Below, piece after piece: positions 56,617-64,000 of a stretch of 64,000 bases of DNA. Origin of the DNA: Azolla caroliniana. Taxonomy: Eukaryota > Polypodiophyta. A model generated the notes under the pieces. That model ran no database searches. It was not told where the DNA came from and worked only from the letters and a program-made list of their open reading frames with translations. The number at the start of each line of letters is the position of its first letter. Position 1 is the first letter of the stretch. Position numbers and translations under genes: made by a program. The stretch lies in contig JBHGNT010000003.1 in assembly GCA_043228905.1 (NCBI GenBank), positions 5,084,001-5,148,000 on the forward strand. The letters run 5' to 3'.

Positions 56617-57881
56617 CCGTGCCCATCCGGATCCACGACTTCACTAATATGAGGTCACCACCACATTCACGTTCCATCATGAAGGGGGCATTTGTCAACA
56701 TCTCCTCAGGGGTGGACGATACCTGTTGTGGTTACATCTCCATCGGGGTGGAGAACACGAACTTGGGGGACAAGGATTCGCATGGGGACAATGTTGCTGC
56801 CAACGCTTTTGGGTCGCCATCCCCTAGCCCTTGGAGCAATGTAAATCTGTTGGACGCTCTCACCTATAGGTTGTGCATCTCCGCACTCCCGGAGAGGATC
56901 TTCACTCGTTTCAAGGGTTGTTCGTCCACACTTGCTGGTGACAAGGTAGGAGAACTTCTTTCTACGGGACAGTCTTGAAAGAGGGGGGGTGAGGTTGCAC
57001 CTAGGCTTCAAAGTTTCCCCTGCTTCTTAACGGGGTGCCAAAGAGCCTCGCTGCCCTTGGGTGGCGCGGCCTTCCATGAGGTTCGAGGTCCCGAGTTTCC
57101 CTTTCCAGTCTTATGAGGACATTCCTTAGCTAGGTGCCCTTTCTGTTTGCAGATGAAAAACTGCCCATGGGAGTCCCTCATATACCATATTCACCATTGT
57201 GAGACCTAGCTCCTTAGAGTATAGCCTAATTCTGGATGGAATTCCATGGAGGGAAGGCACTAAGATGCATAGCTTGGGCACCTCCGCTACTGTATCTGCC
57301 ATGGACATTTTTTTAGGGCAAATCGTCCTTATTTGTTCGCCAAAGAAAGGAAGTAGATGGCACAAGTAGGGAGGGAGGCCGGGAAATGTTGTGGTGATCA
57401 CCCTAGGATTGTTAAGTTTCCGCAACTCCTCAATTGGATTGAACCTTGGTGACCACGATTGGAGCAGCACCTTACTGTACTTTAATTCAAGAACCTTGAG
57501 CTCTACCAATGGTTGCACCAGCGCGCCATCACCCAATTCAATGTGGAAGAAATTTTTCCCCAAACCCCGGACGCTCTTGATCGGAGGCATGTTTTCCATC
57601 ACAGCCACTTGGAGCATGTCCCGAACCATGCCACGACTTGGTCTACCGACAAGGAACCTACATACAAAGGAAGTACGACGTAGGCGTTCGATTTCCTCCG
57701 CTAAGAGCCGATTGGCCTCTAGGGACAAGGTGACGTCAAGATCTGTTTCGCCTTCTTCATGTAACATAGTGGGTTTTGTTGGAAGTTCAGTTTCTCCCAC
57801 CATTGCACACTATGGTTCTGTTTTTTTTTTGTTTTCCCCCCTTCCCTTTTGTCGTGTTTCATTTTCTTTCTTCTTCTTCTT

Positions 57882-57900
57882 CCCCCCCCCCCCCCCCCCC
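57882..57900. repeat. Poly(C) tract
   Basis: Nineteen consecutive C residues follow a TTCTTCTTC tract. Confidence 0.95.
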
Positions 57901-57960
57901 TTTTTTATTTTATTTTATTTTTTATTTAAATAAATGTATATATATATCCATTTTTTTAGA

Positions 57961-57988
57961 ATTAATTAATTAATTAATTAATTAATTT
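57961..57988. repeat. (AATT)n microsatellite
   Basis: Seven perfect ATTA units. Confidence 0.95.
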
Positions 57989-58012
57989 AAATATTATAAA
58001 TATAAAGCACTT

Positions 58013-58078
58013 CTTGAACCCACTCCTCGAACCCACTCTTCGAAAGCACTCCTCGAACCCACTTCTCAAACCCACTGT
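58013..58078. repeat. 15-bp minisatellite
   Basis: About four and a half copies of a unit like GAACCCACTCCTC, with variants AAGCACTCC and AACCCACTTCT. Confidence 0.8.
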
Positions 58079-59226
58079 AACCCTAAACTACTCTACATAG
58101 CAACGACGACGGCGAGGGGGGGGCTATGGCAACCACCGCCCTTCGGAAAGTTGTGCTGAGATGACCTTCACATTCAGCTCCTGCTCTTGCACTCACTTTG
58201 TTCTGCTGTGTGGTGGCCGCTGCTCCGCTCCTCCTCCACTCTTCTATTAACACTCTTCCCCGAAGGCCGCTGCCTACCTGCCGCTGCTCCGCTGCCTCTC
58301 TTAGGTCTGACTCTCTCCTACTCGAATGTTTTCTTCTATTAATGCCCGTTTTATTTCTCCTTCATTTTATGTGGGGGAAGTTTTTTGGATTTATCGTCCA
58401 ATGTTTTACCTAGCTTTCCCTAACTATTCTAGAATGTGGATCGTCTATGGGGTTGGAATAACATCTATTTCGTGTTTGTGAGACAACTAAGAGTATGTTT
58501 GAATATATTCCTAAGCCTAATAGAAAATATAGATAAAAGAACCAAAAAAACTCAAACCTTAACACCTAATTACGCACTCAAGATGTCAAAACTTAACCCA
58601 ACATGCTTAATCACTTAAATATAGGCAATAAGGTACATTGTCCCTTCAATTTTTACCAATTTCTAAGTGTATAGAAATAATTAGCATATTTTAGCATTAA
58701 TATTAATAACTCATGAAAATTTCAAAAACAATGGCAACATATATCTCTTTGCTTTGGATTGAATATTTGTGTAATCTAATTGGGATTGGCAAATGCATTT
58801 AACTTTAGTTGGATTTTGGTCCACTATTGTTGGGCATGAAAACATATTTGTGAGCCACCATTCACCCTCTATAAATCTATTTGTTGAGAAAGTATATGTT
58901 AAATGTCTTGTAATGCTTAGGTGTATGACAAGGGACATGAAATTTCGGAGAATACAACAATGTAATTTCATCAAAGTAGCTTAGAAGCTGCTAATTGATA
59001 CAACCACTCCATGACATTAGATGATGGATGCAATGACCTCCTACAAATGTTTTGTGAGAAAATCTCCCCCAATGAAATTATTTGGCAATTCTACATGGCA
59101 TATCACCTTGTGGAGGGAGGTTTACTCCAATTTGTCATATGTTTCCTTGCTCCATGATAAGCATTTCCCTTATCATGGCTCAAACAACAACAATTATCAT
59201 TTGGTATAACTAGTGGATCTCCAACT

Positions 59227-59535
59227 ATGAGTGTGACAAGGATCATGGGTGGGTATGCACAAGAGGTCCATTTTTGCTATCAATGTCCCACAACATGAAC
59301 CCCATGAAATGTTGGCCGTCAATGAAAAACCCAACAATGTCTCAATGATTTCTATGACAGTAGGGACCTTTTTAACCCCAAAAAATGATCATAAGTTAAA
59401 TCATGTACAATGATCATGGGTGGGTATGCACAAGAGATCCATATTTACTATCTGGCCAAACCATCAATGTCCCACAACATGAACTCCATGAAATGTTGGT
59501 TGTCAACAAAAAACCCAACAACGCCTCCATGATTT
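59227..59535. repeat. Tandem duplication abutting Copia-2
   Basis: GATCATGGGTGGGTATGCAC occurs near 59241 and 59429, followed in both by CACAAGAG...CCACAACATGAAC and CCATGAAATGTTGG. The offset is about 188 bp. Copia-2 is inserted at the end of the second copy. Confidence 0.75.
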
Positions 59536-60133
59536 TGTTGGATAACGGGTCCCTTTGGATGGGAAGTGGAGCTTAAGGAAAAAGGGAGAACCGTTTCCCA
59601 CAGAGTTGATAAGTATTTCGGCCAAGGCCGAAATCCAAAACCGAAACCGAAACCGAAACTCAATTATATAACCGATTCGTGAGACCATATTTGTAAATAG
59701 CCTAAATTTGCCCATGTGGGCTATATTTGTAAATAGCAAGAAAGTTGTATAAGTATATATACAACTAGGGCAAACTTTATGGTTAACGATAATCATCATT
59801 GTTGTATAGTCAGAAGGTAGTTGCCTCTATAACTGTGAGTGGGAGAGAGAGAGAGTGAGAGTAGTAACTTTGCCGCCATCTGTTAGACGAAGAAGATCTC
59901 GAGGTCGTTGCCTTCGAGTATCTTATTGTACTCCCCCTCATCATAGTTATTCTGTTTCTTGGGGTTTGTGGACCCCCGTGGTTTTTCCCTTTTGGGTTTT
60001 CCACATAAAAGATCTTGTGTCTCTGTTTTTCGTTTTGTGTCCCCGCTTTTTTTCTGTCTGTGTACTAGCCTTCTGGATCTTTGCACCCGAACATTTGAAG
60101 TGAAACCGGTTGTGGTCAGTCACGATCCTAACA
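59536..60133 (+). repeat. Copia-2 5' LTR
   Basis: The LTR runs from TGTTGGATAACGGG to CCTAACA, fixed on the right by the primer binding site. TATA-like GTATAAGTATATATAC lies near 59747. A GAAACCGAAACCGAAAC microrepeat and a GA tract are present. Confidence 0.75.
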
Positions 60134-60136
60134 AAG

Positions 60137-60148
60137 TGGTATCAAAGC
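60137..60148 (+). other. Copia-2 primer binding site (tRNA-iMet)
   Basis: TGGTATCAAAGC differs at one base from the standard iMet site TGGTATCAGAGC and lies three bases after the LTR. Confidence 0.8.
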
Positions 60149-60158
60149 GACGGAAGAC

Positions 60159-60960
60159 TTGTTTGTTGGCATGGTCAAATTAACCGGCTCCAACTACTCA
60201 GATTGGAAGTCAAAGATGAGAAACATGCTCGTGTGCAAAGACCTTTGGTTGCCGGTGCAGTTCGGAGATAAAAGGCCAGAGAAGATCGATGCATCAACTT
60301 GGGAAGTGTTGCATCTGAAGGCGGCAACATACATAAGGGGTTTTATAGACATGAGTCTGTACAACAACTTTGGTGAAGAAACAGAAGTGGATGTCCTATG
60401 GAAGAAGATCGGCGTGATGTTGAAAACAAGAACGTCGTGAATAGAGTCTCAGTTTACAGAAAAATCATGAGACTCTAGTATCAAGCCGGCTCCCGCATGA
60501 CAGAGCATATTAAGGCCTTCCAAGGACTGATGAATCAAAACACCTCTCTAGAAGTACCTCTTGCAACAAGGTATTAGCTTTATTGTTGCTGGATCCCTTC
60601 TGGACAACTGGGAGACGCTCGTTGTCACATTGGGCAACGCTGGACCGGAAGGGAAGCATTTATCCCTAGAGTAGGTGAAGTCGAGCTTATTAAATGAGGA
60701 AGCTCGCCGGAAGTACCGAGAATCCAATACCGACCCAAAGACCTTACTCACAGAAAGTGATGCGAATCCAGGACGAGGCCGAAATCAAAATCCCTAGAAT
60801 CGAGATAAGTCGAGGACAAGGTCGAAGTTGAGGGGAAGCTGGGGCACTTCCAAAAGAATTGCCGACATTTCCGAAAGGAAAAAGGGGGAGCCAACGGTGT
60901 TCAACCGAAGAAGATTTCGGACAGCAAGAACACCTCAACGATCTGACAAGTGAGGAGGAG
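60159..60960 (+). pseudogene. Copia-2 gag
   Basis: The frame starting at 60159 has KLTGSNYSDWKSKMRNMLVC and DASTWEVLHLKAATYIRGFI, a typical copia gag start. After a stop near 60440 the gag continues in other frames to GKLGHFQKNCRHFRKEKGG (about 60836-60890), the end of a zinc knuckle. The first two Cys were not found, suggesting a local deletion. Confidence 0.7.
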
Positions 60961-60986
60961 TTGTTGCTCATCAGTGAGCAAAAGAA

Positions 60987-62215
60987 GTGAACCTTATCGG
61001 CGATGAATCGACATGGGTGGTCGATTCGGGTGCGTCATTCCAGCTAACATCCGACCGGAAATGCTTTTCATCCTACGGAGCTAGAGATCTCGGATCTGTA
61101 AAGATGGGAAGTGAAGGAGCATGCCGAATTGTCGGCATTGGAGAGGTGTGCTTGACAACGTCAACCTGGTGCAAACTTGTGTTGAGAGATGTTCGACACG
61201 TTCCGGAAGATCGATTGAACTTGATATCAGCTGGTCGGTTGGATGACAAAGGCTACACGGGTAGCATCCGGAATGGCATCATGAAGTTCTGCAAAGGGAA
61301 CCTAATCGTGGCTCGAGCTCAGAAAACCATCACACTATATGTGATGCATGCTCGATTATGCGGAGGGGAAGCAAATGTGGCAACCGACACAGTCGATGAG
61401 TTATGGCACACATGGCTATGTCACATGAGCCAGAAGTGGATGCGAAGACTTGCCGATGACAACTTCATTCCGGAGGTAAAGAATGTGCAACTTGAGAAGA
61501 ACACGGATTGCTTGGCCGGCAAGCAAAATCAAACCTCCTTCCGATCGAGGCCCCCGATGAGGAAGAAAATGTCGCTGGAACTCGTGCATACCGACGTATG
61601 CTACGTGGACACAAAGTCTCATGGTGGTTCATAGTATTTCGTGACCTTCATAAACAACTGTAGCCGGAAGTTGTGGGCTTCTGTGCTGAAGATAAAGGAT
61701 CAGGTGTTATTCATCTTCAAAGAGTTCCAAGCAAGGGTTGAAAGGGAAACCAACCGAAAAATGAAGGCAATCCGAGTGGACAATGGCGGAGAGTATCGTA
61801 GATCGTTCGAAGAATATTGCTAAGTGCAAGGAATCTGGCTCCAGTATACCATGCCGAAGACGTCGGAGCTTAATGGGTTGGCCAAGAGGATGAACTAGAC
61901 CATAATGGAGAGGGTCTGAAGTATGCTTACACATGCAAAATTACCAAAGACGTTATGGGATGAGGTGTTGATGATGACAACGTATGTGATAAACTGATCA
62001 CCCTCGATACCCTTGGACGGTGATATTCCACAAAGGGTGTGGAGCGGCAAAAACATCTTGATGACGTACCGACATCGGATGGGATTCGTCTATCTTGCCT
62101 ATGTGCATGTTGCAAAGGACCAAAGGGGGAAGCTAGACCCAAAATCTTAGCCATGTATATTTCTCAGCTACAACGACGACGAATTCGGTTATCGGCTAGG
62201 GGACTTAGCCGAGAA
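60987..62215 (+). pseudogene. Copia-2 protease and integrase
   Basis: The frame 60987-61634 has the protease motif WVVDSGASFQLTS (catalytic Asp at 61023-61025) and the integrase zinc finger (ELWHTWLCHMSQ...DCLAGKQNQTSF, where one Cys is absent). The first catalytic Asp is in LELVHTDVCYVD and the second in AIRVDNGGEYRRSF, after a TAG at 61632-61634. The region of the third residue reads NGLAKRMN, so the catalytic Glu is Lys (AAG at 61884-61886). Further stops follow. It is non-functional. Confidence 0.8.
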
Positions 62216-62219
62216 GAAG

Positions 62220-64000
62220 GTGAGTAGGAGCCGGGATATTGTTTTCATGGAGGAGAAGACATTTGTCGATTGGGAGATTGAGAATAAGTCTCCAACTACC
62301 GAATCGAGCCGAGTCGATGCTTGGCCGAATCGAGTAGAAGTCGATTCGATTGAAATCAAATATGAGCTAGTCAGCCGATTTAATACTTGGCAAAATCAAG
62401 AACCGACTGAAGAACAAGGGGAACTAGCCGAACAAAGAATCGAATTCAACTGGGCTGAAGAAGAACCGACTATATTGAATGGAGGCAGAAGATATCCCTT
62501 AAGAGAGAGAAGGGCCCCCCAAAAATTTCTAGATGAAGAGCGTGTACTGCTAACCAATGAGGGGGAGCCAAAGAGCTTTGAGGAAGCAAAGAGAGATACA
62601 CACAACCGAAAGTGGTTAAGTTCCATGCAAGAGGAGATGGATTCCTTGCATGAGAACCACACATACAAATTGACCAAGTTGTTGAAAGGGAAAAGGCACT
62701 CCGGAAAAAGTGGGTATACAAGCTGAAGCCGGGAGATGGCGAAAATCCACCGAGATATAAAGCCCGAATTGTCGTGAAGGGCTTCCAGCAAAAGAAAGGT
62801 GTAGATTTTGACGAAATATTTGCCCCAGTCGTAAAGATGACGTCAATCTGAACAATGTTGAACATAGCGGCTAGCATGGATCTTGAAGACGAGCAACTAG
62901 ACATCAAGATTGCACTCCTTCATGGAGATTTGGAGGAAAAGGTATACATGCACCAACCGAAAGGATTTGTGGAGAAAGGTAAAGAGAACGTGGTATGCCG
63001 ATTGAGGAAGAGCTTATATGGGCTGAAGCAAGCACCTCGGCATGGTACCTAAAATTCGAATCCTTCATGACCGACAACGGGTACCACAAAATGGAGGCTG
63101 ATCACCGCGTGTTTGTGAAGAAGTTCGACGAAGGAGATTTTCTCATACTCCTGCTATATGTGGACGACATACTGATAGTCAGACGAAACCATAAAAAGAT
63201 TCGAGCTCTAAAGAAGGCCTTGAGTGGGTCATTCTCGATGAAGGATGTGGGACCGGCAAAACAGATCTTGGGAATGCACATTGTCTGAGACAGGACAAAG
63301 AGATTATTGTGGTTGTCACAGGAGAAGGAGAAGTACGTGACAAAAGTGCTCCAGAGATTTAACATGGAAAGCGCGAAACCGGTCGGCTCGACACTACCGA
63401 CAAACTGTAAGCTGACTGGAAGCCAAAGTTCGAAATTGAAAACCGAGAAGGCGGAGATGAATAAGGTCCCTTATGCCTCAATAGTCAGAAGCCTGATGTC
63501 TGCAATGGTTTGCACGAGGCTAGACATTGGATACGCAGTCGGAGTGGACAACCAATATATGAGCAAATCCCGGAAGATGGCATTGGGTAGCCATCAAGTG
63601 GATACTGTGGTACCTGAGAGGCACCTCGAGTGTGTGTCTCCGATTCGGCTCAGGTAACCCCAAATTGGAAGGTTATATTGATTCAGACATGTCGGCTAAT
63701 GTGGATACCAACCGATCCACGTCTGAATACGTAATGACGTATGCATGGGGGAATTGTTTCGTGGCAGTCTAGGTTGGAGAAGGTCGTGGCGATGTCGACC
63801 ATGGAAGCCTAGTATATGGCTGCAACAGAAGCCGGCAAGAAAATAATATGGATGAAGGAGTTCATCGGAGAGTTGGGAATTTGACAAGAGGAATTCCGCC
63901 TCCACTGTGATAATCAGAGTGCCATCCATCTTGCGAAAAATGCCGCCTACCACTCGATAACCAAGCACATCTAGAGGAGATACCATTGGCTCTGAGAGCG
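62220..64000 (+). pseudogene. Copia-2 reverse transcriptase and RNase H (partial)
   Basis: The linker frame 62220-62726 has GGRRYPLRERRAPQKF, and a frameshift near 62700 precedes KWVYKLKPGD and YKARIVVKGFQQKKGVDF. RT continues with EQLDIKIALLHGDLEE, CRLRKSLYGLKQAP, the catalytic YVDD (63157-63168), MKDVGPAKQILGM and VPYASIVRSLMSAMVCTRLD. RNase H starts around 63650 (YIDSDMSAN, SAIHLAKNAAYHS, RRYHWL) with several stops and passes the window end. Confidence 0.8.

Larger units (their letters stand above)
47336..57803 (-). mobile_element. LINE-2: long LINE with four nested insertions
   Basis: Reading leftward on the minus strand: ORF1 (57803 to 53343, interrupted), ORF2 endonuclease, reverse transcriptase, RVT zinc-binding domain, 3' tail and a poly(T) on the plus strand at 47336-47345. 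Insertions: solo LTR 55431-56616, a 1.7-kb block 53550-55273, solo LTR 52417-52858 and solo LTR 48949-49735. Removing each with one target duplication restores the LINE reading frame or matches LINE-1. The LINE itself has about 5.8 kb of its own sequence here. It carries stops in both ORFs, an altered RT motif and an internal duplication, so it is dead. Confidence 0.9.
55290..57803 (-). pseudogene. LINE-2 ORF1 (DUF4283-like, zinc knuckle), interrupted
   Basis: The frame 57126-57803 begins MVGETELPTKPTMLHEEGE and has DUF4283-like features (FVCRFLVGRPSRGMVRDML, KVLLQSWSPRFNPIEELRKL, TTFPGLPPYLCHLLPFFGEQ). A frameshift near 57150 precedes the zinc knuckle, read as FFICKQKGHLAKEC, in which the first Cys is replaced by Phe. 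A Ser/Pro-rich tail continues with stops to the solo LTR (55431-56616) and resumes beyond it with KGKIGRPSPGLASSLW. ORF1 proteins bind LINE RNA. Confidence 0.7.
57804..59535. other. Unassigned DNA with simple repeats
   Basis: No recognisable gene. It contains a C19 run (57882-57900), (AATT)7 (57961-57988), a 15-bp minisatellite (58013-58078) and a duplicated block of about 190 bp (59227-59535). The 5' end of LINE-2 may lie in its first few hundred bases. Confidence 0.4.
59536..64000 (+). mobile_element. Copia-2: degenerate Ty1/copia element running off the window
   Basis: The 5' LTR (59536-60133), primer binding site, gag, protease, integrase, RT and part of RNase H follow in order on the plus strand. 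The element is cut by the window end within RNase H. At least six stops or frameshifts and a changed integrase catalytic residue mark it as non-functional. The left flank is GATTT (59531-59535), but the other side is outside. Confidence 0.85.

Overview
The window is plant nuclear DNA, an intergenic, transposon-dominated stretch with one intact cellular gene. The plant assignment rests on four observations: a seven-in-absentia (SINAT-type) RING E3 ligase gene with plant-like exon structure; LINEs whose ORF2 ends in the plant RVT zinc-binding domain and whose ORF1 is DUF4283/zinc-knuckle-like; Ty1/copia and Ty3/gypsy LTR elements primed from iMet and probably tRNA-Trp sites; and a short run of the plant telomere heptamer CCCTAAA. 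I cannot name the species. The chromovirus has a chromodomain with a full aromatic cage, which is unusual for the common angiosperm chromovirus clades.

Layout. 0-2.2 kb: unassigned. 2.2-4.6 kb: a rearranged, non-autonomous Ty3-type element (E1, minus strand). 4.6-5.2 kb: a repeat with a 139-bp tandem duplication. 5.2-10.4 kb: a 5'-truncated chromovirus (plus strand) with gag, protease, RT-RNase H, integrase and a tandemly duplicated chromodomain, followed by its 3' LTR. 10.4-12.8 kb: the 3' part of a LINE (LINE-1, plus) split by a solo LTR. 12.8-17.5 kb: unassigned. 17.5-20.9 kb: a copia element (Copia-1, minus) lacking most of RT/RNase H. 20.9-22.0 kb: the 3' end of a gypsy element (E3, minus). 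22.0-22.5 kb: LINE fragment. 22.6-28.4 kb: a complete but degenerate non-autonomous gypsy element (E2, minus) with two 732-bp LTRs. 28.4-31.7 kb: unassigned. 31.7-34.2 kb: 3' part of another LINE family (LINE-3, plus). 34.2-38.6 kb: unassigned, with a strong hairpin. 38.7-40.2 kb: the SINAT gene (minus, three coding exons). 40.2-47.3 kb: its upstream region, microsatellites and unassigned DNA. 47.3-57.8 kb: one long LINE (LINE-2, minus) containing four separate insertions. 57.8-59.5 kb: simple repeats. 59.5-64.0 kb: a copia element (Copia-2, plus) that runs off the end of the window.

Two cross-cutting patterns stand out. First, LTRs of at least two unrelated families carry an antisense tRNA-like module with recognisable Pol III A and B boxes in U3. 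Second, a group of LTRs ending TGTCG...CGACA is flanked by 4-bp duplications whose central dinucleotide is CG, often decayed to TG/CA on one side; comparison with related LINE copies confirms the empty sites in several cases. No transposon polyprotein here is intact: all carry stops, frameshifts or deletions. The SINAT gene is the only locus I would call functional. Coordinates of TE boundaries were read by eye from termini, target duplications and paralogous copies.
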